Part shown: one piece after another, positions 36,391 through 46,427 of the stretch
How positions within the stretch are numbered: position 1 is the first letter of the stretch
Layout: each line of letters opens with the position of its first letter
Source of the DNA: Clostridium homopropionicum DSM 5847
GTDB lineage: Bacteria > Bacillota > Clostridia > Clostridiales > Clostridiaceae
Reading direction: 5' to 3'
Assembly (NCBI RefSeq): GCF_001263795.1
Contig: NZ_LHUR01000031.1
Span: 1-64,000 of the forward strand
Length of the DNA stretch: 64,000 bases
Translations under genes and position numbers: made by a program
Notes under the pieces: model-generated
Told to the model about the DNA's origin: nothing
The model's database searches: none
What the model saw: the letters and a program-made list of their open reading frames with translations, nothing else

Positions 36391-36483
36391 AGAAAAATGC
36401 GATGCATTTTTCTTTAGTAACCAGTGACCAGTTGCCAGTAGAATTAATAAAACTGGTTACTGGGAATTGGTTACTGGTTACTA
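36391..36483 (+). repeat. 7-bp tandem repeat element, copy B
   Basis: Palindrome AGAAAAATGCGATGCATTTTT leads into three 7-mers (AGTAACC, AGTGACC, AGTTGCC), a short linker and inverted 7-mers (GGTTACT units). It fills much of the 36156-36526 gap between the amidase and the MBL gene; the rest of that gap is featureless A+T sequence apart from the amidase ribosome-binding site. Confidence 0.8.
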
Positions 36484-36526
36484 ATCAACCTTTGTGTTAT
36501 CATAAATATGAAAGGATGTGAAAATA

Positions 36527-37165
36527 ATGGAAATAACTTGGCTTGGTCATTCTTCTTTCCTAATTGTAGATTCAAAGGGAAGAAAAATTTTAACTGACCC
36601 TTTTGATGAAACAGTAGGTTATAAAGTGTTTAACGATGAAGTAGACCTAGTTACTATAAGTCATAACCATTTTGACCACAACTATACTAATTTACTTAAA
36701 GGTAATCCAGAGATTATTAAAGAAATTGGATTATTTTATAAAGCTGATATTGCAGTGCAAGGAATTCCTTCTTATCATGATTCAGCTAAAGGAGCTAAAA
36801 GAGGTGAAAACATAATTTATACATTGATAGTTGATAATTACAAAATTTGTCACTTAGGAGATTTAGGTCACCTCTTATCAGAAGAAGATTTAAGAAAGTT
36901 AGGTGAAGTAGATATTCTATTAATTCCAGTAGGCGGTAATTACACCTTAGATGGTAAGGAAGCAGCTATTGTTGCAAAGGCAATAAATAGCAAATTAATA
37001 ATTCCTATGCACTATAAAACTCCTTACGTAGGCTTTGATATTGATGGAGTAGAAAACTTTATAACAAATATGAAAAATGCAGAACGGGTAAAAAGCAATA
37101 CCTTAAAAATAGAAGGTCCTTTAGAAGGATTAAATGTGATTAAGATACTTGATCCTCCAATGTAA
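36527..37165 (+). CDS. MBL-fold metallo-hydrolase
   Basis: A 212-residue metallo-beta-lactamase-fold protein of the UlaG-like/UPF0173 type. WLGHSSFLI at the N-terminus and SHNHFDHNY (HxHxDH) supply metal ligands, with HLGDLGH and PMHYKTPY further on. The reaction is probably a small hydrolytic step; the substrate is unknown. ATG 36527 has AAAGGA at a normal distance; a GTG nine bases upstream is too near that site. Confidence 0.86.
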   Translation: MEITWLGHSSFLIVDSKGRKILTDPFDETVGYKVFNDEVDLVTISHNHFDHNYTNLLKGNPEIIKEIGLFYKADIAVQGIPSYHDSAKGAKRGENIIYTLIVDNYKICHLGDLGHLLSEEDLRKLGEVDILLIPVGGNYTLDGKEAAIVAKAINSKLIIPMHYKTPYVGFDIDGVENFITNMKNAERVKSNTLKIEGPLEGLNVIKILDPPM

Positions 37166-37175
37166 GCTATAAGTG

Positions 37176-37220
37176 AAAAACCATAAACTAAGAAATATTT
37201 CTCAGTTTATGGTTTTAATA
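37176..37220 (+). terminator. Terminator after the MBL gene
   Basis: AAAACCATAAACT/AGTTTATGGTTTT with near-complementary inner arms, then TTTTAATATT. Confidence 0.8.
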
Positions 37221-37245
37221 TTATTATTGTATATCTTTATATTAT

Positions 37246-37288
37246 AAAGTTTTAAATGAATGTTGCTTTTTCATTCATTTAAAACTTT
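37246..37288. repeat. 17-bp inverted repeat downstream of nrdG
   Basis: AAAGTTTTAAATGAATG (37246-37262) and its complement (37272-37288) around nine bases. It could end the nrdDG transcript, but the T-run is poor on both sides. Confidence 0.5.
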
Positions 37289-37351
37289 CATTTAGTAGCT
37301 ATAAAGACTATTTTAAAGATTGTTGAATTCATTATATGGAAACAACAATTT

Positions 37352-37843
37352 TTAAAATATATTTACTTCTTTAAGATTTATTATTCTTTGATTTCTTGAG
37401 CCGGTATATTTTAAGGCTCCCTCAACTAAATGCTTATTAAATTTACCATCTACAAGCACATCTAATTGTTTAAGGAGGTTTAACTTATACTCATCATTAC
37501 TCTTTAAAATTTCTTCAATAGTATATCCTGTATAACACCAAATATCTAAATTTTCTTCTTTAATTTTTTTTGCAAGTTCCGTAAGCTCTTTGGCTTGTTC
37601 AAAGGGTTCCCCCCCTGAAAAAGTAACCCCACTAATCAATGGGATATTTCTCTTTATTCTTTCATTTATTTTTTCTAATTCTACATCATCCCCATATTGA
37701 AAAGATTGCATTTCTTTGTTTTGGCATCCTTCACAATTATGATTGCAGCCTGATAGGAACAATGTACTTCTTAAGCCTTTCCCATTTACCATTGTATTAT
37801 CTAAAAAACCTGCTACCCTTAACTTCATAACTTTATTCTCCAT
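37352..37843 (-). CDS. nrdG: Anaerobic ribonucleotide reductase activating protein
   Basis: A 163-residue radical-SAM activase. The C-x3-C-x2-C motif reads GCNHNCEGC near residue 32, followed by SGGEPFEQ for SAM binding. It makes the glycyl radical on NrdD. Its start codon overlaps the nrdD stop (TAATG), indicating coupled translation. Confidence 0.95.
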   Translation of the reverse strand: MENKVMKLRVAGFLDNTMVNGKGLRSTLFLSGCNHNCEGCQNKEMQSFQYGDDVELEKINERIKRNIPLISGVTFSGGEPFEQAKELTELAKKIKEENLDIWCYTGYTIEEILKSNDEYKLNLLKQLDVLVDGKFNKHLVEGALKYTGSRNQRIINLKEVNIF

Positions 37844-39960
37844 TAAATTACATAAGTATTTACATGTTTATCATCATTATGAGATTTTCTATCAGCTCTT
37901 TCAGCAACTTTACCTGCTCCAAATCTTTCGTCTAAGGATAAATATCCTGTAACTCTAGATATTCCTTGAATATTTGTACTTCCGCATTTTGGGCAAGTTT
38001 TTTCAGCCGGCTCTAACTTAGTTCCACATTCTCTGCAATACTTCATGTGGAAATTAATTCCTATATAATTTATATTTGTGTTTTTATAAGCATAATCTAT
38101 TAATGCTTTTACGGTTTCTGCTTCAGGATATCCATCCATTTCAATATAAGTTATATGTCCACCATTGCATAGTTTGTGGAATGGTGCTTCTAAATCAATC
38201 TTATCTTTTATAGATATATTATAATATACAGGAATATGGTAACTGTTAGTATAATAATCTTTATCTGTAACATCCTCTATTTTCCCAAAAACCTTCTGAT
38301 CCTGGAGAATAAATCTTCCAGAAAGCCCTTCTGCCGGAGTAGCATAACAAGACCAGTTAAGTCTATCTATTTCTTTATATTTATCACAGAATTTTCTAAT
38401 ATATGTTACTATCTTAAGTCCAAGTTCATAAGCTTCTTGACTTTCACCATGATGCTTTCCTATTAAAGCTGTTAGAGTTTCAGCAAGACCAATAAATCCA
38501 ATCCCCCAGGTTCCTTGCCTTAGTATCGGCTCAATGGAATCATTAGGAGCTAACTCTTCTGAACCCCTCATTAATTTTTCACCAGCTACAAAAGGTAAGT
38601 CCTTGACTTTTAAATTTTTTAGTGTGTCATATCTATGTAAAAGAGATTCTCTCGTCATTTCCATTCTATTTTCAAGCAGTGAGAAGAATTTAGTTAAATC
38701 TCCCTTTGCTAATATACCCAGTCTTGGAAGGTTAATAGTGGCTGGAGCTATGTTTCCTCTTCCACCAGGTCCAGGCTCTCCATTGATATTTGACATTATG
38801 TATGTTCTGCAGCCCATTGTAGCGGCTATTACTCCCTTATCGTAATATTCCTTATTGAAATCAGCATCTAAATTCATAAACATAGGGTTCATTCTCTTAC
38901 TTGCTACTCTACAAGCAAGTTCATAAAGATAATAGTATGGATCACTAGGTTCTCTGTTTACCCCTTCTTTTACTCTAAATATTACATTAGGGAAAATAGG
39001 CTGCTCACCCTTACCTAGTCCCTTTTCATATTCTTCTAGGAAAGTTTTATCAATCATTGCAGCATCCTTATTTTGAGGTAACCCTAAATTAATAGAACTG
39101 AAAGGAACTTGACTACCTGCTCTTGAATGCATAGTATTTAGATTATATACTATCCCTTGCATAGATTGGCGAACTAGCTTTTCTAATTTTCTTTCAACTA
39201 TTTCATCTAGATTTTCTATTTTTCCAAATATTTCTTCATATTCTCTTTTAATTTCTTTTCTTGACATATCCACAAAAGGCGCCATATCGTTATCAAAATT
39301 AACGTGGGACTGTCCCCCAAACATGTCATTTTGAGTACTTTGAAGTAATATACATGATAATTCTGCAGCAGATTCTATTCTTTTTGCTGGAAGTATTGTG
39401 CCATATCCAGTATTAAAACCTCTTGCTAGCACCTTACCCGTTTCAATGTTCAAGCAGTTAGTAGTTAAATTATAAGAATCTAAATCATGATAATAAATAT
39501 CTCCATTTTCATGAAGCTTAGCAAGATATTTTGGCATCTTTCCAAGGTTATGCCATTTATTTGATTCACTAGCTATTCTTAAAAGCTTTGAACTAAAATT
39601 ATTTCCTACATTAGCATTATCTCTATCTGTTTCAACACCTATTCTTTCAATAACCTTCATTAGATCTGATTTCTTATCTCTAATTCTTGTTCTTTCTTGT
39701 CTATAATTAGAGTAGGTTTTCCCTATTAATTCATGGCCATTTTGAGGCAATACTCTTTCTACGATGTTCTGTATATCTTCAACTGTAATTTCCTCGCAAT
39801 TCATCCTTTCTATTTCTTGTATAACCTTTTCAGTAAGTTCAACAGCTTCACTATCTTTTAAATTAAAGGCTATCTCATCAGCAGATCCTTTGATAGCGTT
39901 AGTTATTTTAATAGCATTAAAAGATACTCTTCTGCCGTCTCTTTTTACTACATATAGCAT
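37843..39960 (-). CDS. nrdD: Anaerobic ribonucleoside-triphosphate reductase
   Basis: A 705-residue class III reductase that makes dNTPs without oxygen. Residues 1-95 are an ATP-cone allosteric domain (YVVKRDGRRVSFNAIKI). The C-terminus carries the zinc site CRECGTKLEPAEKTCPKCG and the glycyl-radical site SRVTGYLS. ATG 39960 has GGGGTG upstream; the longer frame from 39981 has no site. A candidate NrdR box lies directly upstream. Confidence 0.95.
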   Translation of the reverse strand: MLYVVKRDGRRVSFNAIKITNAIKGSADEIAFNLKDSEAVELTEKVIQEIERMNCEEITVEDIQNIVERVLPQNGHELIGKTYSNYRQERTRIRDKKSDLMKVIERIGVETDRDNANVGNNFSSKLLRIASESNKWHNLGKMPKYLAKLHENGDIYYHDLDSYNLTTNCLNIETGKVLARGFNTGYGTILPAKRIESAAELSCILLQSTQNDMFGGQSHVNFDNDMAPFVDMSRKEIKREYEEIFGKIENLDEIVERKLEKLVRQSMQGIVYNLNTMHSRAGSQVPFSSINLGLPQNKDAAMIDKTFLEEYEKGLGKGEQPIFPNVIFRVKEGVNREPSDPYYYLYELACRVASKRMNPMFMNLDADFNKEYYDKGVIAATMGCRTYIMSNINGEPGPGGRGNIAPATINLPRLGILAKGDLTKFFSLLENRMEMTRESLLHRYDTLKNLKVKDLPFVAGEKLMRGSEELAPNDSIEPILRQGTWGIGFIGLAETLTALIGKHHGESQEAYELGLKIVTYIRKFCDKYKEIDRLNWSCYATPAEGLSGRFILQDQKVFGKIEDVTDKDYYTNSYHIPVYYNISIKDKIDLEAPFHKLCNGGHITYIEMDGYPEAETVKALIDYAYKNTNINYIGINFHMKYCRECGTKLEPAEKTCPKCGSTNIQGISRVTGYLSLDERFGAGKVAERADRKSHNDDKHVNTYVI

Positions 39961-39975
39961 ACTATACACCCCTGA

Positions 39976-39991
39976 CCACAATATATTGTAC
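39976..39991. promoter_or_regulatory. Possible NrdR box
   Basis: CCACAATATATTGTAC contains the palindrome CAATATATTG, matching the centre of the published NrdR consensus (acaCwAtATaTwGtgt). It lies about 16 bases before the start codon of nrdD. Only one good box is visible, where NrdR normally uses two. Confidence 0.45.
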
Positions 39992-40166
39992 TTTTATATT
40001 GTACTTTGCTAATTATACTCCACTATTTTTTGGTTATCAATTAATCATTTTGCCATAATAAATTAATATTCCCTGTTTAGTCTATTTCTCTTCGAGTTGT
40101 TTCATTTTTTATACCTAGTTTCAATTTGACATGATTATATTGAATAGTATAATTTGCCACAAATTT

Positions 40167-40199
40167 AAAAAGTATGCAACAATATAGCTGCATACTTTT
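40167..40199 (-). terminator. Terminator after the XRE gene
   Basis: AAAAGTATGCA/TGCATACTTTT stem with a 10-base loop, then AAATTT on the minus strand; the T-run is short. Confidence 0.6.
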
Positions 40200-40227
40200 A
40201 AATAACTCAAATTGCCATTAAAATTAG

Positions 40228-40890
40228 TTATAATTTTATCTCTAATTTTATAAAAATCACTAGAACTTTAATATCTTTTACTCCAACAGTTTCTGTTCTC
40301 ACACTGCTTTTATTGCTTACTAGCAATAGCTTTGTGTTATCTAGCCTTTTAATTTGCCTTATAACCCTCTGTCCATTGTATTCCACAAGACATATAGAAT
40401 TATTCTCTATTTCATGGCTTAAATGACCAAAAGCAATATCGCCCTTAGCAATTCTAAAACCAGCCATATCATCATCCTGAATTTCAATAAATACTACCTT
40501 ATCTTTCCCATAACCTTCTATTTTGTTATTGATAACAGGCATTTGCCTTAATTCTAAGGCTTTATTCAAATCATACCCATAAACCGGTACAGTCTTTAGT
40601 ACTGAACTAAAAGCATCATTCCATACTTCATTTACTTTTTCTAAATTTTTCTTAGGCTCAACCTTTAATTCTTCCTTATATACTTCAGCCTCAAAGGACA
40701 TAGTAATGTCATTTATGTCCTTATCTAATACCTTAGATATTTTATTCATAATATCTTCATTTATTACTTTTCGACCAAGCTCTACATCTTTTATAAAGCT
40801 CTCTGACACTCCTATTTTCTTTGCCAGTTGCTTCTCTGTCATGTTTGAGCCTAATCTAGCTTCTTTAATTTTAATTCCTACTCTGCTCAT
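40228..40890 (-). CDS. XRE-family regulator with S24-like C-terminal domain
   Basis: A 220-residue protein. Residues 1-65 form a Cro/CI helix-turn-helix (AKKIGVSESFIKDVELG). Residues 125-220 resemble the LexA/S24 peptidase fold, but the nucleophile position reads DDDMAGF, where active members have Ser before Met (GDSM). The lysine region (IRQIKRL) remains. It probably senses a ligand or oligomerises, and does not self-cleave. There are no phage genes nearby. It follows the cyclophilin gene on the same strand. Confidence 0.8.
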   Translation of the reverse strand: MSRVGIKIKEARLGSNMTEKQLAKKIGVSESFIKDVELGRKVINEDIMNKISKVLDKDINDITMSFEAEVYKEELKVEPKKNLEKVNEVWNDAFSSVLKTVPVYGYDLNKALELRQMPVINNKIEGYGKDKVVFIEIQDDDMAGFRIAKGDIAFGHLSHEIENNSICLVEYNGQRVIRQIKRLDNTKLLLVSNKSSVRTETVGVKDIKVLVIFIKLEIKL

Positions 40891-40929
40891 ATCGATTGCC
40901 TCCGCATTGCCCCTAATTATTGAAATTAA

Positions 40930-41448
40930 CTATTTTGTTTTTTCTGGTTCTGGGTACTCTACTCCAAAGTTTTCAATAGTTACACTTTCCATAACTTGAT
41001 CTTCATAAGGTCTATCATTGTAATCTCTTTTTGAATTTACTATTTTGTCTACAGCCTCCATTCCTTCTGTAACCTTACCGAAGGATGCGTATTGTCTATC
41101 TAGATGTGGAGAATCTTCTACCATTATAAAGAATTGACTTCCTGCAGAATTAGGAGCCATTGTTCTTGCCATAGAAAGTACTCCTCTAGTATGCTTCAAA
41201 TCATTTTTAAACCCATTAGCTGTAAACTCGCCTTTTATTGAGTAGCCTGGTCCTCCCATACCTGAACCTTGTGGATCTCCTCCTTGAATCATAAATCCTG
41301 GAATTACTCTATGAAAAATAACGCCATTATAAAATCCTTTTTTTACTAGACTTACAAAATTATTCACTGTATTTGGAGCTATTTCAGGATATAATTCAGC
41401 TTTAATCATATCTCCATTTTTCATTTTGATTGTTACAATTGGATTCAT
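40930..41448 (-). CDS. Peptidyl-prolyl isomerase, cyclophilin type
   Basis: A 172-residue cytoplasmic cyclophilin. FHRVIPGFMIQGGDPQGSG holds the catalytic Arg, and MARTMAPNSAGSQFFIMV the proline pocket. There is no signal peptide. It assists protein folding. Confidence 0.93.
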   Translation of the reverse strand: MNPIVTIKMKNGDMIKAELYPEIAPNTVNNFVSLVKKGFYNGVIFHRVIPGFMIQGGDPQGSGMGGPGYSIKGEFTANGFKNDLKHTRGVLSMARTMAPNSAGSQFFIMVEDSPHLDRQYASFGKVTEGMEAVDKIVNSKRDYNDRPYEDQVMESVTIENFGVEYPEPEKTK

Positions 41449-41563
41449 TAGTTTAATCTCCTCTCATGTGCTTATTTATTCTACAAACTATTTACTATGA
41501 TAAACTAAATTATACCATAATATACATAGTTGTAGTAGAGAAGATGTTTGACATGGGGGATAT

Positions 41564-41688
41564 AAGAAAAATGCGAGGCGCTTTCCTTTAGTAACCAGTG
41601 ACCAGTGACCAGTTGCCAATAGGATTAATAAAACTGGTTACTGGGAATTTGTTACTGGTTACTAAGAATTTTACGTCGTAAAATTCTT
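41564..41688 (+). repeat. 7-bp tandem repeat element, copy C
   Basis: It starts with AAGAAAAATGCGAGGCGCTT, then AGTAACC, AGTGACC twice and AGTTGCC: one unit more than copy B. The inverted GGTTACT units and a terminal palindrome (AAGAATTTTACG/CGTAAAATTCTT) follow. Copy B and copy C are otherwise nearly identical over about 75 bases. Confidence 0.8.
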
Positions 41689-41691
41689 CTA

Positions 41692-42168
41692 TCACGAATT
41701 ATAAATATCATCACTTGTCCAATTTATATTAATATCTAAATCAGAGACTTCTTTTTTTAATTTTATAGATAAACATCCTCCAGGCAGCATAATTAATGCT
41801 GAATCATTTAAAATATTGTATCTTTTATTTTGGTTTATGATATTTTTTACAAGTTCAATTTCTTCATTATTATTATTTTTTTCAATTCCATCAAATAAAT
41901 TTAAATCTGCAAGCTTTTTATAGCCATTCATTTTAGATATTTTATTCATTTTATCAGTTTCCCCTTGCATCAAGGAAAGTTCATTATTACACTCCCTAAT
42001 CATTACGTCTAAATTTTTTATAATGTAAATCTTTCTACTATCAGAAGGATTTTCTATAATAATGTAGTTAAAATTATCCCTTCCTTTAAAATTCAAACTT
42101 GAAACTACTCCAAAAGTTTTTTCATCTAAGGTTTCTTCTTTTTCCTTTTTAACAGTAAAAACCTTCAT
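41692..42168 (-). CDS. Unrecognised 158-residue protein
   Basis: A charged soluble protein with no recognised domain. It begins MKVFTVKKEKEETLDEKTFG, has a mixed strand-helix middle, an Asn-rich linker (KNNNNEEIEL) and a short C-terminal segment with LMPGGCLSI-like hydrophobic turns. AAGGTG lies upstream of the ATG. Repeat element C lies directly downstream. No function is assigned. Confidence 0.65.
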   Translation of the reverse strand: MKVFTVKKEKEETLDEKTFGVVSSLNFKGRDNFNYIIIENPSDSRKIYIIKNLDVMIRECNNELSLMQGETDKMNKISKMNGYKKLADLNLFDGIEKNNNNEEIELVKNIINQNKRYNILNDSALIMLPGGCLSIKLKKEVSDLDININWTSDDIYNS

Positions 42169-42260
42169 TTTATCACCTTACTCCTATGGTTTTAGGGCTT
42201 CCCCCCTATTATAATTTATTCCTTCACTGGTTATAGGTGATATTTTAAAACTAAAAATAG

Positions 42261-42296
42261 AAAAAGTATCTACAGTTCTTCCCGCAAATACTTTTT
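42261..42296 (-). terminator. Terminator after murI
   Basis: AAAAAGTAT/ATACTTTTT stem with an 18-base loop and a T-rich minus-strand tail. Confidence 0.55.
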
Positions 42297-42314
42297 AAAA
42301 AAATTATTATACTC

Positions 42315-43115
42315 TTAACCTTCTAATAGTTTTTTTGATATCTTAATAATATATTCATCTTCTAGTGAGTTAAAAATTTGAACCTCTCCCATAGATTTTT
42401 TTTTGTTTCTAGTATTCTTCTCAGTAATCAATCTTTTTAATTGTGCTGCAGTCCCTAAACTTCCATCTATTACTTTAACCTTTTCTCCTAATACCTTATT
42501 AAGTTCTTCTTTAATAAACGGATAATGAGTACACCCAAGTACTACAGAAGATATTTCATTATATATTAAATGTGAAAACTTATCTTTTAGAAAATTATTT
42601 AATTCTTCTCCTTGAACTATACCTTTTTCTATGTACTCTACAAGTCCGGCACAAGGCAACGGTACAATTTCCGCCTTGTATTTATACTTCTCCATAAGAC
42701 ACGCAAATTTTTTTTCAGATAAAGTCATTGGAGTTGCCATTATTACAATTTTCCCTCCATCATTTATCTCAACAGCAGGCTTTAAAGCAGGCTCAATTCC
42801 TATTATAGGTATATTGCTATAATGCCTTCTTAAATCTTCAATAGCAACACTGGTTGCTGTATTACAAGCAACAACAATTGCTTTTACTTTATGTTTTATT
42901 AAAAATTCCACCGCTTGAAAACTTAAGGCTTTAACTTCTGCTACAGATTTTACTCCATAGGGTGCATTTTTAGAGTCTCCAAAATATATATAATCCTCAT
43001 TTGGAAGTATTTTAATTGCTTCTTTTAATACACTTAAGCCACCTACACCCGAATCAAAAAAACCAATTGGCTTATCTTCCATAGAATCATTAGCATTTAA
43101 ATATTCTTTATGCAA
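42315..43115 (-). CDS. murI: Glutamate racemase
   Basis: A 266-residue cofactor-independent racemase supplying D-glutamate for peptidoglycan. [23 protein letters not shown] and GCTHYPF hold the two catalytic cysteines. I place the start at TTG 43115, because GGAGGTG lies nine bases upstream; the next in-frame ATG (43082) has no site, and the ATG at 43160 is too far 5'. Confidence 0.92.
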   Translation of the reverse strand: MHKEYLNANDSMEDKPIGFFDSGVGGLSVLKEAIKILPNEDYIYFGDSKNAPYGVKSVAEVKALSFQAVEFLIKHKVKAIVVACNTATSVAIEDLRRHYSNIPIIGIEPALKPAVEINDGGKIVIMATPMTLSEKKFACLMEKYKYKAEIVPLPCAGLVEYIEKGIVQGEELNNFLKDKFSHLIYNEISSVVLGCTHYPFIKEELNKVLGEKVKVIDGSLGTAAQLKRLITEKNTRNKKKSMGEVQIFNSLEDEYIIKISKKLLEG

Positions 43116-43356
43116 AATAGCCTTCACCTCCACTTGCTTAAAAGAATTTTGCAAAAACATTATAACATATAAATTAATAATTACATTATAATAATATTAA
43201 TATATTTTACACACACTTATATTACTACAGAAAATACACACGAACAATGCAATGATATTTTTTAAAAATTTGTGGTATTTCCTGTATAAAAGTATTAAAA
43301 TATTAGTTAATATACGTATAAACCTTTTCATCTTCTACAAAATCTTTATAATCTTA

Positions 43357-43385
43357 TTGACAATTTATCAATTATATAATAGAAT
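43357..43385 (+). promoter_or_regulatory. Promoter of glnN
   Basis: TTGACA at 43357-43362 and TAGAAT at 43380-43385, 17-base spacing. The rest of the 43116-43489 gap is A+T-rich with no clear GlnR or riboswitch signal. Confidence 0.6.
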
Positions 43386-43489
43386 TTTTATATAATTTTT
43401 AATATATCACTTGTAAAATAACAAAATACAAAAAAATTATAATTTCTGACTATTAACATATTATTTTTATATCGAAAGGGGATTTTGTA

Positions 43490-45577
43490 ATGAGCATGTT
43501 AATCGAAAATTTTGGTTCAAATTTATTCAGCGATGCAGTTATGAAGGAACGTCTTCCTAAAGCTACTTATAAAGCTTATAAAAAGGCAATAGAAAACGGG
43601 CTTGCTCTTGATTTAGATTCAGCAGATGTAATAGCTTCTGTAATGAAGGATTGGGCACTAGAAAAAGGAGCTACTCACTTTACTCACTGGTTTCAGCCAT
43701 TAACTGAGACTACAGCAGAAAAACATGATTCTTTTATCTCTCCAACTGGAGATGGAAAAGCAATATTAGAGTTTTCTGGAAAAGAATTAATAAAAGGTGA
43801 ACCTGATGCATCTTCTTTCCCTTCCGGTGGAATTAGAGCTACTTTTGAAGCTAGAGGTTATACTGCATGGGACATAACTTCTCCTGCCTTTGTAAAAGAT
43901 GATTCTTTATATATACCAACAGCTTTTACTTCATATACAGGTGAAGCACTTGATAAAAAGACTCCTCTTCTTCGTTCTATGGAAGCTTTATCAAAACAGG
44001 CTGTTCGTGTTTTAAAAGCACTTGGAAATACTACCGTTAAAAAAGTTGTAACAACTGTAGGACCTGAACAAGAATACTTCTTAGTTGATAAAGAATTATT
44101 TAATAAACGTCCAGATTTAATATTCACTGGCAGAACTTTATTTGGTGCAAAACCTCCAAAGGGTCAAGAACTTGAGGATCATTATTTTGGAACAATAAAA
44201 GAAAGAGTTTCCGCTTACATGAAAGAACTTGACGAAGAACTTTGGAAACTTGGAGTTCCAGCTAAAACTAAACATAATGAAGTTGCTCCAGGACAATTCG
44301 AATTAGCTCCAATATTTGGTACAACAAATGTTGCAACAGATAACAATCAACTTACAATGGATATTATGAAAAAAGTTGCAGCAAGACATGGTTTAGTTTG
44401 CCTACTTCACGAAAAACCTTTTGCAGGCATAAACGGATCTGGTAAACATAATAACTGGTCAATGAGCACTGATGATGGTCACAACCTTCTTGATCCGGGC
44501 GAAACACCACATGAAAATACTCAATTTTTATTATTCTTAACTTCAGTTATAAAAGCCGTTGATGAATATTCAGATTTACTAAGATTTTCTGCTTCTAATG
44601 CTGGTAACGACCATCGTTTAGGTGCTAATGAAGCTCCTCCAGCAATTATATCTATATTCTTAGGTGAACAATTAGGAGATATAATAGAACAACTTGAAAA
44701 CGGAACTGCTACTTCTTCAAAATCAGGTGGAAATCTATCTCTTGGTGCTTTATCACTTCCTGTACTTATAAAAGATGCTACTGACAGAAACAGAACATCA
44801 CCATTTGCTTTTACAGGAAATAAATTTGAATTTAGAATGGTACCATCTTCAGGTAATATTGCTGGTGCTAACTCTGTTCTAAACACAGCTGTTGCAGAAA
44901 TACTTTCTCAAGTTGCAGATAGATTAGAAAAAGCATCAGATGTAGATGCTGAAGTTCAAGCTATTCTTACTGAAATTGCTAAAAATCATAAGAAAATCAT
45001 ATTTAACGGAAATGGTTATTCAGATGAATGGGTAGTTGAAGCAGAAAAGAGAGGACTTCCAAATATAAAAACTACAGTTGAATCTATAAAGGCTTTAATT
45101 TCTGAAAAGAATATAGCTTTAATGGCAAAACATAATGTATTAAGTCCAACAGAAATGCATTCACGTTATGAAGTTTATCTTGAAAACTATTCTACAATTA
45201 TAAATATAGAAGCTGAAACAGCACTTATAATGGCAAAACGTCAAATTTTACCTGCTGTTATTAAGTACCAAACTAGCTTAGCTGGATCTGTAGCTGCTGT
45301 TAAAGCTGCTGGAGTAGATGCTAAAGTTCAAACAGAATTACTTGCTGAAGTAGCTGAATTAACAGCTTCATTAAAGAGCAAAATAACTGCATTAGAAGTT
45401 TCATTAGAAAAAGTTCAAGGCTTAACAGGCGAGACTTATGATATCGCTCACTCTTACAAATTCGATGTATTTGAAAAAATGGGTGAATTAAGAGAAGTTG
45501 CTGATAAGCTTGAAACTATAGTTGATGCAGAATTCTGGCCATTGCCATCTTATGGTGAATTGCTATTTAATCTATAA
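43490..45577 (+). CDS. glnN: Glutamine synthetase, type III
   Basis: A 695-residue GSIII enzyme, much longer than the roughly 450-residue GSI. It ligates ammonia to glutamate with [48 protein letters not shown] and KHNNWSM are typical, followed by the C-terminal extension unique to the class. AAAGGGGA precedes the ATG. No regulator gene is adjacent. Confidence 0.96.
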   Translation: MSMLIENFGSNLFSDAVMKERLPKATYKAYKKAIENGLALDLDSADVIASVMKDWALEKGATHFTHWFQPLTETTAEKHDSFISPTGDGKAILEFSGKELIKGEPDASSFPSGGIRATFEARGYTAWDITSPAFVKDDSLYIPTAFTSYTGEALDKKTPLLRSMEALSKQAVRVLKALGNTTVKKVVTTVGPEQEYFLVDKELFNKRPDLIFTGRTLFGAKPPKGQELEDHYFGTIKERVSAYMKELDEELWKLGVPAKTKHNEVAPGQFELAPIFGTTNVATDNNQLTMDIMKKVAARHGLVCLLHEKPFAGINGSGKHNNWSMSTDDGHNLLDPGETPHENTQFLLFLTSVIKAVDEYSDLLRFSASNAGNDHRLGANEAPPAIISIFLGEQLGDIIEQLENGTATSSKSGGNLSLGALSLPVLIKDATDRNRTSPFAFTGNKFEFRMVPSSGNIAGANSVLNTAVAEILSQVADRLEKASDVDAEVQAILTEIAKNHKKIIFNGNGYSDEWVVEAEKRGLPNIKTTVESIKALISEKNIALMAKHNVLSPTEMHSRYEVYLENYSTIINIEAETALIMAKRQILPAVIKYQTSLAGSVAAVKAAGVDAKVQTELLAEVAELTASLKSKITALEVSLEKVQGLTGETYDIAHSYKFDVFEKMGELREVADKLETIVDAEFWPLPSYGELLFNL

Positions 45578-45713
45578 AGCTAAAGTGTTAAGAGAACTTT
45601 ATTTAGACTACACTAGAAATTTGTTAGATATATAACAACGTTAAACCCCATTTCATTTTATAAACATGATCCATTTTATTCTAAATAAAATGGAAGCCTA
45701 ATTAATTATTATT

Positions 45714-45749
45714 AAGCAAAGAGTAAGGATAAATCCTTACTCTTTGCTT
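45714..45749 (+). terminator. Terminator after glnN
   Basis: AAGCAAAGAGTAAGGAT and its complement form a 17-bp stem, followed by TTGGTGCTTTTT. A second hairpin (CCATTTTAT/ATAAAATGG) lies upstream at 45671-45693. Confidence 0.8.
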
Positions 45750-45791
45750 TGGTGCTTTTTAAAGCTATTTTAATATTATTCATTACGAAGT

Positions 45792-46208
45792 TTATACGTT
45801 TTCAATTTTAAATGCAATTTTATAGTAATAATTAATTATCTCACTTCTTTTAATCATACCTATAAAAACATGATCATCATCAATTACAGGCACAAAGTTC
45901 TGTTTTGCGGCTAATGAAATTAAATCTTCAATATCAGCTTGTATATTGACAGGTTTATTGTATATTTGTCTTGGGATCTCTTTTAATGTTACCTTGTCCA
46001 AATTATCAAAATTTAAGCTAGGTGTGCTTTTTAACTTCCAAAGTAAATCTCCCTGGGTTATTGTGCCTACATATCTCCCCTTCTCATCTATAATTGGAAT
46101 AGCCATATATTTATGTTTCTCCATCTTATCCATTACTTGCTTCATAGTAGCTCTTACAGTTTCATATATAACGTCTTTTTTTGGTGTTAGAAAAAATGCT
46201 ATGTTCAT
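45792..46208 (-). CDS. Two-CBS-domain protein
   Basis: A 138-residue protein made of two CBS motifs (MAIPIIDEKGRYVGTITQGD and FVPVIDDDHVFIGMIKRSE). CBS pairs bind adenosine nucleotides. A stand-alone pair usually regulates another protein in trans. ATG 46208 has AAAGGGT upstream. Its partner is unknown. Confidence 0.85.
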   Translation of the reverse strand: MNIAFFLTPKKDVIYETVRATMKQVMDKMEKHKYMAIPIIDEKGRYVGTITQGDLLWKLKSTPSLNFDNLDKVTLKEIPRQIYNKPVNIQADIEDLISLAAKQNFVPVIDDDHVFIGMIKRSEIINYYYKIAFKIENV

Positions 46209-46427
46209 AGTGTATCTACCCTTTCTATACATCATACCTTCACTAAGAAGTGTCTCTAATAATAATTATAGAGGCGTATACTAAATTAGTCAAAAGTATT
46301 AAATTTAACTTTTCGTAAATAATCGGAAATTTCAGCATATTGATTTTTCTCATATTGACTGCAATTACTAAATAAACTATTATTAAGTTAGCATTATTAA
46401 CAATTTTTATCATAGGGGGATTTTATT

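Noticed and set aside
36391-36483. Insertion sequence remnant
   Set aside because: No transposase frame or target duplication is visible; described as a repeat element only.
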